A program made the translations under genes and the position numbers. Source: Heloderma charlesbogerti (lineage: Eukaryota; Chordata; Lepidosauria; Squamata; Helodermatidae). From it: a stretch of DNA of 64,000 nt. The stretch lies in the NCBI GenBank assembly GCA_026122225.1, contig JANEZZ010002244.1, positions 862,501 to 926,500 of the forward strand. The letters are read 5' to 3'. Every line of letters begins with the position of its first letter. Position 1 is the first letter of the stretch. Shown here piece by piece: positions 21,318 through 31,870 of the stretch. A model generated the notes under the pieces. That model saw only the letters and a list, made by a program, of their open reading frames with translations, was not told the origin of the DNA and did no database searches.

Positions 21318-21413
21318 GCAGAACAACCCTATTTATGTTTACTCAGAAGCAAGTCCCACTGCATTCAATGGGGCTTACTTACTCCCATGTAAGTGTGCAT
21401 AGGATTACAGTCT
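21318..21413. mobile_element. Short S-family MITE
   Basis: Close relative of 4378-4460: TTTACTCAGAAGCAAGTCCC, a CATTCAATGGGGCTTAC core and a right end GTGCATAGGATTACAG. Confidence 0.7.
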
Positions 21414-21584
21414 TAATATAGATGACAGCACTTCAGAAGAGGTAAAAAAAATCCCTGTGTCAGGATTATTAAAGTTAAAGAATATTGTGCATGCAAGAAC
21501 TAAAGGCTATTAATGGCGTAACTGTTGTCAATGTGAAATTCTAGGACTGTGGCCTTACTGGTTGCAAGACACCTTAGGGTATAC

Positions 21585-21905
21585 TCATCATTCCCTCTAT
21601 TTCTGAACTTCAGAGGTGAATGTGAAGCTCAGAGGTGAACGTATGTAGCCAAAACTGCACCATATACACACGAGGGAGGTATTAGCAGGTTTGCAGAACC
21701 CCGAGGTTTGCAGAAGTACAAAAAGACCCCTTTAAAAATAGGACTTAGCGGCCATAGAATGCTCACTCACTGTTTGAGGGTGGGGACCGGAAAACTCGGT
21801 GGGAGGGGGAATGCATAGGAGTATAATAGAGGAGGGCATGACTGATTGAATGGAATATGGAACAGAAGCAGGCCATTCTGCAACAGTTTCTTGTAGACCC
21901 TACCT
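21585..21905 (+). repeat. G-family interspersed repeat (unclassified)
   Basis: The landmark GGGAGGTATTAGCAGG then GAGGTTTGCAGAAGTACAAA recurs at 42575-42845 (plus), 45660-46335 (plus, interrupted) and 31737-31870 (minus). A shared lead CATTCCCTC...TCTGAACTTCAGAGGTGA also occurs at 45665. No coding capacity and no obvious terminal repeats. Confidence 0.65.
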
Positions 21906-22349
21906 GGGCATTTCATATTTCTGAAATATTGAATGAATGCTGAAGAAATGTTCTAGGTGCTGTACAGTTTTAAAATGGTCCAGCATGAGGCTTCCAATAT
22001 GAATGTCTATGAATGTATATGAGAGAGGAGGAAAACAAGCTTCAGAGGATGCCAGGATGAAAGAAAAAATAAGATCATCAGCCCCCCAAACTGGGAAAAT
22101 AAAGAAAAATTAACATGGGAGAAGGGGAGAATGAATGTCAGAGAGGGGAGAATTCCAGACAGAAGGTATAACAAAGGGGTAAGGGCAGAAGTGGTTGGTA
22201 CTGGAAGAAGAGAGAGGATAGAAAGGCAAGAAAAGAGAAAGCAAAGAAAAGAAAAGGCAGATGCTGACATAGTTTGAAACATAAGGTGAAGCATCAGCTT
22301 TTACAACGTATGTATGAAGGGTGATGCCTGCCTACTTGCCTGTCTCGCA

Positions 22350-22352
<3 letters not shown>
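21906..22352. other. No gene seen; purine-rich unique DNA
   Basis: The plus strand is rich in AGA/GAA (22040-22260). A pyrimidine-rich frame on the minus strand follows from this composition. Confidence 0.5.

Positions 22353-22384
<32 letters not shown>
22353..22384. repeat. (TA)n microsatellite
   Basis: Perfect TA run abutting the 5' end of the BovB copy, possibly the target into which it inserted. Confidence 0.95.
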
Positions 22385-22387
<3 letters not shown>

Positions 22388-22449
22388 CTTCATGGATCAC
22401 TGCCTTGTAGTGGCGAAGGGGCTTGCGTAACTCAGTGAAGCCATAAGCT

Positions 22450-23430
22450 ATGCCATGCAGGGCCACCCAAGATGGACAGGTCATGGTGGAGAGTTCTGAC
22501 AAAATGTGGTCCACTGGAGAAGGAAATGGCAACCCACTCCAGTATTCTTGCCAAGAAAACCCCATGGAACGTATCACAAGGCTAAAAGATATGCCGCCAG
22601 AAGATGACCCCCTCAGGTCGGAAGGTGTTCAGTATACTACTGGGGAAGAGCAGAGGGAATCTCCAAGTAGCGCCAGAAAGAGTGAAGCGGCTGGGCCAAA
22701 GCCAAAAGGACACTCAGCTGTGGATGTGTCTGGTGGTGAAAAGAAAGTCCGATGCTGTAAAGAACAATACTGTTTAGGAACCTGGAATGTCAGATCAATG
22801 AATCAAGGTAAGCTGGAGGTGGTCAAACATGAGATGGCAAGACTGAACATCGACATCTTGGGAATCAGAGAACTCAAATGGACAGGCATGGGCAAATTTA
22901 ATTCAGATGACCATTATATCTACTACTGTGGGCAAGAATCCCTTAGAAGAAATGGAGTAGCACTCATAGTCAACAAAAGGGTGGGAAAAGCAGTACTGGG
23001 GTACAATCTCAAAAATGACAGAATGATCTCAGTACGAATCCAAGGCAAGCCATTCAACATCACAGTAATTCAAGTCTATGCCACAACCACTGAGGCCGAA
23101 GAAGCTGAGGTTGATCAGTTCTATGAAGACCTACAACACCTTCTAGAACTAACACCAAAAAAAGATGTCCTCTTCATCATAGGAGATTGGAATGCTAAAG
23201 TAGGAAGTCACAAAATCACTGGGATAACAGGCAAGCATGGCCTTGGTGTACAAAATGAAGCAGGACAAAGGCTAATAGAGTTTTGCCAAGAGAACACGCT
23301 GATCATAGCAAACACTCTTTTCCAACAGCACAAGAGGCAACTCTACACATGGACATCACCAGATGGTCAATATCGAAATCAGATTGATTATGTCCTTTGC
23401 ATCCAAAGATGGAGAAGCTCCATACAGTAA
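22450..23430 (+). pseudogene. BovB ORF, endonuclease part
   Basis: This 326-codon open segment holds the apurinic-type (EEP) endonuclease domain used to nick target DNA. Visible motifs are GTWNVRSM at residues 110-117, the catalytic-type Glu141 in GIRELKWTG, GDWNAKVGS at 245-253, and TWTSPDG...NQIDYV at 300-315. The last endonuclease block (CGSDHELL) lies just beyond the stop at 23428-23430, so the domain is cut near its end. The N-terminal 100 residues are the BovB leader. The start Met at 22450 is the first in frame, and the true start may differ. The reading frame continues after the stop into the RT region, showing that a premature stop separates them. Confidence 0.9.
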
Positions 23431-25584
23431 GTAAAAACAAGACCTGGAGCTGACTGTGGCTCAGATCATGAGCTGCTTCTTGCAAAATTTTGGCTTAAAT
23501 TGAAGAACGTAGGGAAAACCACTGAACCATTCAGGTATGACCTAAATCATATCCCTTATGAATATACAGTGGAGGTGAGGAATAGATTTCAGGGATTAGA
23601 CCTGATAGACAGAGTGCCTGAGGAACTATGGACGGAGGTCCGTAACATTGTTCAGGAGGCAGCAACTCAATCCATCTCAAAGAAAAAGAAATGCAAGAAA
23701 GCAAAGTGGCTGTCTGATGAGGCTTTACAAGTAGCTGAGGAAAGAAGGGAAGTGAAAAGCAAGGGAGAAAGGGGAAGAAATATCTAACTGAATGCAGAGT
23801 TCCAGAGAATAGCAAGGAGAGACAAGAAGGCCTTCTTAAATGAACAATGCAAAGAAATTGAGGAAAATAATAGAATGGGAAGGACTAGAGATCTTTTCAA
23901 GAAAATCAGAGATCTCAAGGGAACGTTTTGTGCAAAGACAGGCATGATAAAGGACAAAGAAGGCAGGGACCTAACAGAAGCAGATGGAATTAAGAAGAGG
24001 TGGAAAGAATACACAGAGGAACTATACAGGAAACATCTTAATGTCCCTGATAGCCATGATAGTGTGGTCACTGAACGTGAGCCAGACATCCTAGAGAGTG
24101 AAGTCAAGTGGGCCTTAGGAAGCATTACTAACAACAAAGCTAGCAGAGATGACAATATTTCAGCTGAGCTATTTAAAATCCTAAAAGATGATGCTGTGAA
24201 AGTGCTGCACTCAATATGCCAACAAATTTGGAACACTCAACAGTGGCCACAAGACTGGAAAAGGTCAGTTTATATTCCAATGCCAAAGAAGGGCAATGCC
24301 AAAGAGTGTTCAAACTACTGTACAATTGCACTCATTTCACATGCCAGCAAGGTTATGCTCAAAATCCTACAAGCTAGGCTTCAGCAGTATGTGAACTGAG
24401 AACTACCGGAAGTACAAGCTGGGTTTTGAAGAGGCAGAGGAACTAGAGATCAAATCGCCAACATTTGCTGGATCATGTAGAAAGCAAGAGAATTCCAGAA
24501 AAACGCCTATGTCTGCTTCATTGACTATGCTAAAGCCTTTGACTGTGTGGATCACAACAAACTGTGCCAAATTCTTAAAGAGATGGGAGTACCAGACCAC
24601 CTTACCTGTCTCCTGAGAAACCTGTACAAGGGTCAAGAAGCAACAGTAAGAACCGGACATGGAACAACCGATTGGTTCAAAATTGGGAAAGGAGTACGAC
24701 AAGGCTGCATATTGTCGCCCATGCTTATTTAATTTATTTGCAGAGTATATCATGAAAAACACCGGGTTGGATGAATCACAGGTCAGAATTAAGATTGCCG
24801 GGAGAATTATCAACAACCTCAGATACGCAGTCGATACCACCCTAATGGCAGAAATTGAAGAGGATCTAAAGAGCCTCTTCTTGAGGGTGAAAGTGGAGAG
24901 TGCCAAAGCTGGTTTGAAAGTCAACATTAAAAAAACTAAAATCATGGCATCTGGCCCCATCACTTCCTGGCATATAGAAGGGGAGGAAATGGAAGCAGTG
25001 ACAGATTTTATTTTCTTGGGCTCCAAGTTCGGTGACTGCAGCCATGAAATTAAAAGATGCTTGCTCCTTGGGAGGAAAGCTATGGCAAACCTACACAGCA
25101 TAGTAAGAAGCAGAGACATCACCTTGCCAACAAAATTTGTATAATCAAAGCTATGGTTTTCCCAGTAGCAACATATGGCTGTGAGAGCTGGACTATAAGG
25201 AAGGCTGAGCGCCGAAGAATTGATGCCTTCGAACTGTGGTGCTGGAGAAGACTCGTATGAGTCCCCTGGACTGCAAGGAGGTCAAATCAGTCCATCCTAA
25301 AGGAAATCAACCCTGAGTGCTCATTGGAAGGACAGATACTGAAGCTGAAGCTCAAAGATTTTGGCCACCTAATGCGAAGAGAAAACTCCCTGGAAAAGAC
25401 CCTGATGCTGGGAGAGATTGAAGGCAAAAGGAGAAGGGGACAGCAGAGGATGAGATGGCTAGATAGCATCACCGATGCAATGAATATGAACTTGAGCACA
25501 CTCCGGGGGAGAGCGGAGGAGAGGAAGGCCTGGCGTGCTATGGTCCATGGGGTCACGAAGAGTCGGACACGACTTAACGACTGA
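23431..25584 (+). pseudogene. BovB ORF, reverse transcriptase part
   Basis: This is the continuation of the BovB polyprotein, broken by stops (TAA at 23785-23787, TGA around 24396, further stops at about 24427 and 24478) and by frameshifts near 24730 and 25140. Open pieces lie at 23500-23787, 23875-24399, 24547-24732, 24659-25144 and 25324-25584. RT motifs are FIDYAKAFD (motif A, about 24517-24543) and GVRQGCILSP (motif B, about 24691). Motif C, normally YADD, reads YAVD: GTC at 24830-24832 replaces the first catalytic Asp. The C-terminal block has GCESWT and RRIDAFELWCWRR, and ends in VTKSRTRLND. Not functional. Confidence 0.9.
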
Positions 25585-25597
25585 ACAACAACAACAA

Positions 25598-25653
25598 TCT
25601 ATATCTATATCTATATCTATATCTATATCTATATCTATATCTACATCTATATC
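25598..25653. repeat. (TATATC)n microsatellite at BovB tail
   Basis: Hexamer tandem array immediately after the (ACA)n tail of the BovB copy. Confidence 0.95.
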
Positions 25654-26028
25654 TCCATGTGATCTAGTCATTGTGAAAGGGGCTACATGGAAATACTGCC
25701 TGTGTTAGAAAACACCACCACAGTGTTGGAAATGGCTGGTGACCACTTTGACAGTCCCCAGCATATGCATGTACTGACTAGTTCACACACCGATGTTTCC
25801 CATGCACACAGGAAAGGATGTGCAGAGAAAAGATATAGCCAGCTCACATGGGCAAATTGGCTCTTAACGTCATCTACACATTTCTTCAGGGTACTCGTAC
25901 CTCTCTCCCCAAAACCATGCTTGAAGATACAGAATATAGTCCAAGCCCAGTCTCTGATGAATTCAGAGAACAGTCCGGCAGCATGAGTGCACCTGGCCTC
26001 CAAGCGGATAGAAGAGATGCATACCCAC
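25654..26028. other. No gene seen; unique DNA
   Basis: Short frames on both strands with no recognisable domain. Confidence 0.5.
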
Positions 26029-27475
26029 TAGAGTTGTGCACATATGGCCTCTCAAAATTCTCCAGCCTATTTGTAGGCAGAGAAACTGGGGGGACAATGA
26101 CATTGAATTGAAGGGGAGGAGAAATTCTCCAACAGTGTCTCACAGATAGGGCTCACTATTGGCAGGGGTTGTAGCACAGGTTCTTTCTTTTTCCCTGAGG
26201 GTTTTTGGTTTATTGCACCACTTCTGTATGTGGCAACAGCATCAACTGTGTTGAGGCTTCCACTTCTTTGAAGCAGAATTTTGAATTTCTGTTGGAGGTG
26301 TTTTTGAGCTTGCAGTTAATATGGTGGGACCTAGTGCTCTGCCAAAAATTTCTCCCACATTTTTTTCCAATCATTCTCATGCAGTTGTATAGAAAATAAA
26401 TTGCTTTTGAAAAGAAATTCAGTGGTGAAGAACATTCTGAGAAATTCTCATGGGTTGGGTTGGGTTTCCTTGTGCTTACCTTACTTAGGAAGTGGCCAAG
26501 GAATGTGTGCAAATGTCCTGTTTTTCATTGTACAATAATCTCTCCAGCAGTCTGTAGCCTTCTTAGCTCCCCACACTCCAATTAAAGCCCCAAAGCAGAC
26601 CTCATAAGATTAGTCCTCCCATAGGGCTTTTTCAAATCAGGAAATGCAGGCAATCTGGGAGGCTACACAGCAATGAAGAGACATGGAATAGAAAGAAAAC
26701 ATACACACAGCAACTTCGGCTGCCTTGCGCTGATTGGAAAGGAAAGCTTCCTCCCGTGCAAGCACCGAGTCATTGCTGCCTCCTAGAGGGACGCCGCTTT
26801 TGCTGGCGTTTTCATGGCAGACTATCGCGTTGTGGTTTACCATTGCCTTCCCCAGTCATGACTACCTTTCCCCAGCAAGCTGGGTACTCGTTTTACTGAC
26901 CTCGGAAAGATGGAAGGCTGAGTCGACCTGAGCCGGCTACCTGGGACCCATCTTCCGCTGGGATCAAACTCAGGTCATAGGGAGAGTTTCGGTTGCAATA
27001 CTGCCACCTACCACTCTGCACCACATGAGGCTCATCTTGCACTGATTAGGTAAGCTCAAAAACACCACAGAAATAAATTTTAAAACACCCTGAGAATGAG
27101 GCAGAACAATGGAAGCCTCTTTCATGGGGGAAGAAAATTTTCAGGAAATTGGAGGACAGATTTTGGCACAGCATTAGTTCTGTCTCTTCCCCAAGACTCA
27201 ACACTGCCCCCCCTTCCCACATACACACACACCTGCATCGTGGTGGATGTAAATGGGGGCCAACCTGCCACCTGCAGTAGCAGCACAAACCCCCCAAACC
27301 CTAACAAAAGAAAGAAAGAAGCTGTGCTACAACCCCTACCAATGGTGAACCCTACCTGTGAGAAACTGTTGAGAATTTATCCTCCCCCTGGAGAAATTGA
27401 GCAAAACTGTATCCCCAATTTCTCTGCCCAACAAATAGGGTGGAGAATTTTGAGGCCCCATTTGCACACAGCTCT
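26029..27475 (+). mobile_element. A-family DNA transposon fossil, copy 1
   Basis: The left end, TAGAGTTGTGCACATATGG then CTCAAAATTCTCCAGCCTAT and GGCAGAGAAACTGG, is inverted at the right end (complement AGCTGTGTGCAAATGG, CTCAAAATTCTCCACCCTAT, GGCAGAGAAATTGG). The terminal inverted repeats are thus at least about 60 bp. Interior landmarks are repeated in copy 2 at 38370-42395. It is interrupted by a SINE at 26738-27036. No transposase frame is recognisable, and no clean 8-bp flank match was found. Confidence 0.7.
26738..27036 (-). mobile_element. tRNA-derived squamate SINE nested in A element
   Basis: Flanked by a target duplication TTGCGCTGATTGG (26725-26737) and TTGCACTGATTAG (27037-27049). 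Read on the minus strand it starts with a tRNA-like head (CCTCATGTGGTGCAGAGTGG) and passes through AAGGCAATGGTAAACCAC. It ends with AATGACTCGGTGCTTGCAC and a short CTTTCC tail, the end typical of squamate SINEs using RTE machinery. The other A copy lacks this insert, confirming the boundaries. Confidence 0.85.
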
Positions 27476-27489
27476 CATGGGACCCATAG

Positions 27490-27515
27490 TTTGTGTGTGT
27501 GTGTGTGTGTGTGTG
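27490..27515. repeat. (GT)n microsatellite
   Basis: Perfect dinucleotide run just outside the A element right end. Confidence 0.95.
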
Positions 27516-27847
27516 GTTTGTTTAAATACAGGCCATAATTTCCTGCACATTGCTATGTAAAAAGCTTCAACGAGACCAAGCATAAATCTATATATCACAG
27601 CCCTACATGGAAGCTGCTGGAAAAAAATTATGATGGTTTCTCCATGTAGAAGCTATAACATGAAACTTTATTTACTACATGAATCCTATGCATGGACCAT
27701 CTATCACAGCAGTACCACCTACCACCAAGACTATCCGCTGGCTGTGTGGAGACACTTCATGTGAAGTGGAGAACTCACATGATAAGTAGAACTACTTGAT
27801 ATAGCCCCTTACAAAGAAGAGATGACATGGAATTCTTTTAGCCCTAA
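27516..27847. other. No gene seen; unassigned
   Basis: Nothing recognisable. Confidence 0.5.
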
Positions 27848-27861
27848 TATATTGGGTTGAG

Positions 27862-28190
27862 GGGCCACGGTGGCTTAGTGGTTAAGACGCTGAACTGCAG
27901 ACTGGAAGGTCGGCAGGTCAGCAGTTCGAGACCCGAGTGCCGTGTGATGGAGTGAGCTCCCGTCTTCAGTCCCAGCTCCTGCCAACCTAGCAGTTCGAAA
28001 GCAAGACATTGCAAGTAGATAAATAGGTACCGCCTCGGCGGGAAATGTAACAGCGTTCCGTGCACCTCGGTGTTCAGTCATGTCGGCCACATGACCACAG
28101 AAGCGTCTTCGGACAGCGCTGGCTCTTTGGCTTAGAAACGGGGATGAGCACCGCACCCTAGAGTTGGACATGACTGGTTGGGGACACCTT
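27862..28190 (+). mobile_element. Sauria-type SINE, complete
   Basis: Flanked by a perfect 14-bp duplication TATATTGGGTTGAG (27848-27861 and 28191-28204). The tRNA-derived head begins GGGCCACGGTGGCTTAGTGG and carries a box-B-like CAGTTCGAGACCC. The body contains GGCTTAGAAACGGGGATGAG and the 3' part GAGTTGGACATGACTGG. The latter resembles the end of BovB, consistent with mobilisation by BovB-type machinery. Sauria SINEs are known from Squamata only. Confidence 0.92.
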
Positions 28191-28215
28191 TATATTGGGT
28201 TGAGCTTAAAAATTG

Positions 28216-28424
28216 ACCTACTAGGGAAGAGCCATAGCTCAGTGATAGAGAACATGCTTTGCACACAGAAGGTCCTAGGTTCAATCCTTGGCATCTCCTG
28301 GTAGGTCTGGGAAAGATCACTGTGTGAAACCCCAGAGAGCCACTCCCAGTCAGTGTAGAGTAGACAATACTGAGCTAGATGGACCTACGGCCTGAGTCAG
28401 TAAAAGTCAGCCTTCTCTGTGTCT
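28216..28424 (+). mobile_element. tRNA-derived SINE
   Basis: Head GAGCCATAGCTCAGTGATAG (box A) and GGTTCAATCCTTGGCATC (box B). The 3' part is GAGCTAGATGGACC...AGTCAGCCTTCTCTGTGTCT. Same family as 787-982 and 16646-16800. It sits 11 bases after the Sauria SINE duplication. Confidence 0.85.
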
Positions 28425-29060
28425 ATAATTACTGCAATGCCTTGTATGTTAGGGTACTTTTGAAGATGGTTCAGAAACTTCAGTTAGTTCAAAATAGAGC
28501 TGCTAGGTTATTAACTTGGACTGGCTGATTTGACTGATGCTTTGTTAACTGCACTGGCGTCTAGTCCATTTCCAAGCCCAATTCAATGTGTTGGCATTGA
28601 CCTTTAAAGACCTAAAATGCTTGGGACCAGAGTATCTAAAGGTACGTCTCTCCCCGCATGTACCTGCTCAGATCCTTAGGTCATGTGCAGAGGCTTCCGC
28701 CCCTGCCAAAGGAAGCTAGGCAGGTGGCTACAAGAGAGGGGGCTTCTCAGTGGTGGCACCCCACTTATGAAATAAACTCACCAAAAAGATTCGCCTGGCA
28801 CCTACGTTGTTATCTTTTCAGCACCAGACAAAGACCTTTCTTTTCTCCCAGGCATTTTAGATATCTAGTTCTAGGTTATTATAGCTTTTTCTCGATTCCT
28901 GAGCTGTTTATTGTTTGTATTATATTGTATTTTATTCTTTTAAATATTAGTATTGTATTTTATAATTTTAACTGTGTTTTAAAATAGCTTTTTAGTATTT
29001 CAGCTGGTTGTGATCTTCCCAGAGAACATTAGTTGTTGGAAACTAAATAAATAACTGATG
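28425..29060 (+). mobile_element. L2 LINE 3' end
   Basis: The translation in shifting frames shows L2 C-terminal blocks: LQLVQNRAARLLTWT, a FKVL-TFKDLKCLGPEYLK-like block, and LSPHVPAQ-LRS. These are followed by a long T-rich 3' UTR and AACTAAATAAATAAC. Frameshifts throughout. Confidence 0.8.
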
Positions 29061-30552
29061 GTCAATCCACAGAATAATAATAAAAGCAGCTTGTTCCTAC
29101 ATGCAGTCCCCATCCTTATGCTCAGGATCACACAGCCAAGCATACTGTGCATATTTTCATAACTGCGGCAACACATTTTGAAGCCATTGCAACATAGGAA
29201 TTCCTGCAGTGTGAATGTGTGTATCCCTGGTGTATACTGTGTATTTCTTTACACTCTCCTATTCATAGGGACAGGATCACATGTAAAGGCATGTTTCTTG
29301 TTTCTTTTTTCTTTTGCACTGTGTGAGCTGGGTCTTTAAGAAGCTCTGCAAATATGGCTTAGGGAAAAAATAATAACTTGAACTACAATAACCCACTAGG
29401 AAAATACTACATGTGTTGAGCAATACTATATCCTGTTTTATGAGAAAGAAACTGACTTCTCATGAGAATGTTTGAAATGTCACTTAGGTTCAGTGTCGAT
29501 TTGGGTGCAGGTGGTTCTACAAAGCATTCATTTGAAGGGATGTGTGTTTATACAGTTGTTGCAGGAAAATAGAACCGACTGGCTGGACAACTACTAAAAC
29601 AAGCAATTCTGCTTTGATCTTCTTGGTTCCTATTTTTTCTGAAGATGGAAAAGTGGTTTTCATGGTTTATTCCTTTTATTCTGCTTGTTTTAATTTCTCA
29701 ACATGCTCATGCCACCGCTTGCCTTCCTCCTTTCTTCGTAGCCATGAAGGCATTGTGCTGCCAGAGGGAATTTTTTTAAAAAAAAAACTGTGTAAATTTG
29801 CTGCTATTCTACAGCTGCGCTGGATCAGTGGAAGTCAGGATGTGCTGACACCTGACTCTTCAGAGATTGCATGTCTTCTTAATGACAGCAGAGTTTTTGA
29901 AATAACATTATTGGTGATGCGTGCATATGTATTTGCTAAACAATTCTAGTTGTTGGAACACTCCTTATTTTTACAGTCAAACAATAATATCCCACCAGCC
30001 CCTGTGGGTCACCTTGGCTTGAAGAGAAGAAGAGCCCGAGCCTTTATGTATGGTAATTGTACAAAATAATTATTCAGGTGATGCTGAGATATATAGCTAA
30101 ACAAATAGATTTTTACTAGGACTTTGATACGAAATACATTTCCTTGGAAACGAGCCCCATGATTTAAGACTGGCAGGGTATATTTGTCTAAACGAGTGGT
30201 TTTCAAACTTCCCAGCCTTAGAGAACCAATTCCACATTGATTTATCTTCTCTGGAATCCCCTGCATGCTTCTGTTCATCCTTCTGTTGTTGTTGTTGAAC
30301 ATACTCTCAATTCACACAGGTGGCTTGGCAAGATTATTGGGCCTCACCATTGTTCTGAGTGAACTGAGATTGAGACGTAAAGAACGCACCACACATCTCT
30401 GAAGCTGTGCACCTTGGTGGATGGTCAGTAGCGATGGGAAAGCTTTCTTTCAGGGGAACTTGCTTCCCATGACCGGTCTTTTCACCAAGAAGCTGAGAAT
30501 CCCACGGTTCTCTGGGACATGGCTTGAAATCCATTGGTCCATTGGTCTAAAG
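29061..30552. other. No gene seen; unique DNA
   Basis: A 135-codon frame (29542-29949) has no recognisable domain. A short (TTG)n run lies at about 30278-30296. Confidence 0.5.
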
Positions 30553-30909
30553 TAGGGGTGCAGAACCTTCTTCAGCCTGAGGGCCAAATTCCATTTCAGA
30601 GGAGCTTCCAGGAGCCACATTTCAGTGGCGGATGGAGCTGAAGGCAAAGGGGAAAGGTCCCAAATACCAAAAATAGCAGCATGTTTTAACTCCAAACTCT
30701 TCCTGCCAGGAACTAAGCCATAGGAGAGAGATTTCACCCTTTCAGAATGGGGTAAAAACTGCACAAAAGCCAAGATACCACCAAATGATAGGTGGTTGGG
30801 GAAAGTGGGACCAGGGGAAGAGGGTATGGCTTTCTGGGGAATCATGGGAGCAGATTGGGACCCCCAGAGGGTCAGATATGGATCACAGGTCTGTGACTCT
30901 GCACCCCTG
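30553..30909. mobile_element. hAT-type MITE
   Basis: Termini TAGGGGTGCAGAACC and GACTCTGCACCCCTG are inverted. The flanks are a perfect 8-bp duplication GTCTAAAG (30545-30552 and 30910-30917), which fits nTnnnnAn. The interior is non-coding. Confidence 0.88.
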
Positions 30910-31108
30910 GTCTAAAGGAACAGGCAGAGGAGAAGCAGTTTTACATTAGTGGAGACAATTGGGACAAGCAACAAAATCTAGCTGCATGTAGTGCTTCTGT
31001 TCAGGCGAGGCAGCCAGGCCTTTTCCCATTTCATCTCCATTCCATTCCATTCCCCACTCCCTCCTGGTTGTTCATTTCCTTCACCAAACAGTTAGTCATC
31101 ATTCCATG

Positions 31109-31715
31109 ACCACTTAAGAACATAAGAACATTAAAAAAGCCATGCTGAATCAGACCAAAGGTCCATGTAGTCCAGCATTCTGTTCACATAGTGGCCAAAC
31201 AACTGTCAACCAGGAACCCACAAGCAGGGCATGAGCACAACAGCACCCTCCCACCCATGCTCCCCAGCTCACTGCGTCTGGTACTGGAGGTAACACGTAG
31301 CCATCGACTAGTAGCCATTGATAGCCTTTTCCTCCAGGAATTTGTCCAACCCCCTTTTAAAGCCATCCAAATTGGTGGCCATCACTACATCCTGTGGTAG
31401 CGAATTCCATAGTTTAACTATGTGCTGTGTGATGAAGTCCTTCCTTTTATCTATCCTGAATCTCCCACCAATCAGCTTCATAGGATGACCCCGGTTCTAG
31501 TATTGTGAGAGAGGGAGAAAAATGTCTCCCTCTTCACATTCTCTACACCATGCATAATTCTGTAGGCCTCTATCAGTCTCCCCTTACCCTCCTTTTTTCC
31601 AAGCTAAACAATCCCAGCTGTTGTAACCTTCCCTCACAGGGGAGACGCTCCAGCCCCTTGATGATTTTAGTTGCCCTTTTCTGCACTTTTCCCAGCATGA
31701 TCACTCCTGCACTTA
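31109..31715 (-). mobile_element. L3/CR1-like LINE 3' end, minus strand
   Basis: Complement of the family at 6331-6718, extending further 5'. The plus strand reads TCAGACCAAAGGTCCATG (tail complement), the ORF2 C-terminus (WLRVT region near 31300 and the FKGGW/DKFL-like block at 31330-31370), and then the upstream ORF2 part around 31560-31700. Frames are broken. Confidence 0.8.
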
Positions 31716-31736
31716 GCATGATCACCCCTCATTGAT

Positions 31737-31870
31737 GCACGATAGGCAGGAGAGGTGGCCCCTTAGCTTTTTCCCCCCTAAAAATTGTTTTGTACTTCTG
31801 CAAACCTTGGGGTTTCCCCAAACCTATTGATACCTCCCTCTTTGACATGGCTGGTGCTGTTTTGGTTACA
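31737..31870 (-). repeat. G-family repeat fragment, minus strand
   Basis: The complement reads GAGGGAGGTATCAATAGG then CCAAGGTTTGCAGAAGTACA, matching 21670-21730. Confidence 0.7.

Larger units (their letters stand above)
22385..25596 (+). mobile_element. BovB (RTE clade) LINE, nearly full length, inactive
   Basis: About 3.2 kb. The 5' end reads TTCATGGATCACTGCCTTG, as in BovB leaders. The frame includes GEGNGNPLQYSCQENPM, a stretch I recognise as BovB-specific. Endonuclease and reverse transcriptase follow in order. The 3' end is GTCGGACACGACTTAACGAC then ACAACAACAA. BovB is an RTE element known to have moved horizontally between squamates, ruminants and other animals. This copy has several stop codons and frameshifts, so it is a fossil. 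It is flanked by (TA)n and a (TATATC)n tract. Confidence 0.95.

Noticed and set aside
27862..28424. tRNA genes
   Set aside because: The box A and B motifs belong to SINE heads; no cloverleaf with acceptor stem and no terminator was found, and the Sauria-type copy has its own TSD.
29542..29949. 135-codon frame as a hypothetical gene
   Set aside because: No known domain, an odd run of Lys from an A tract, and no splice or promoter support; frames of this length occur by chance in 64 kb.
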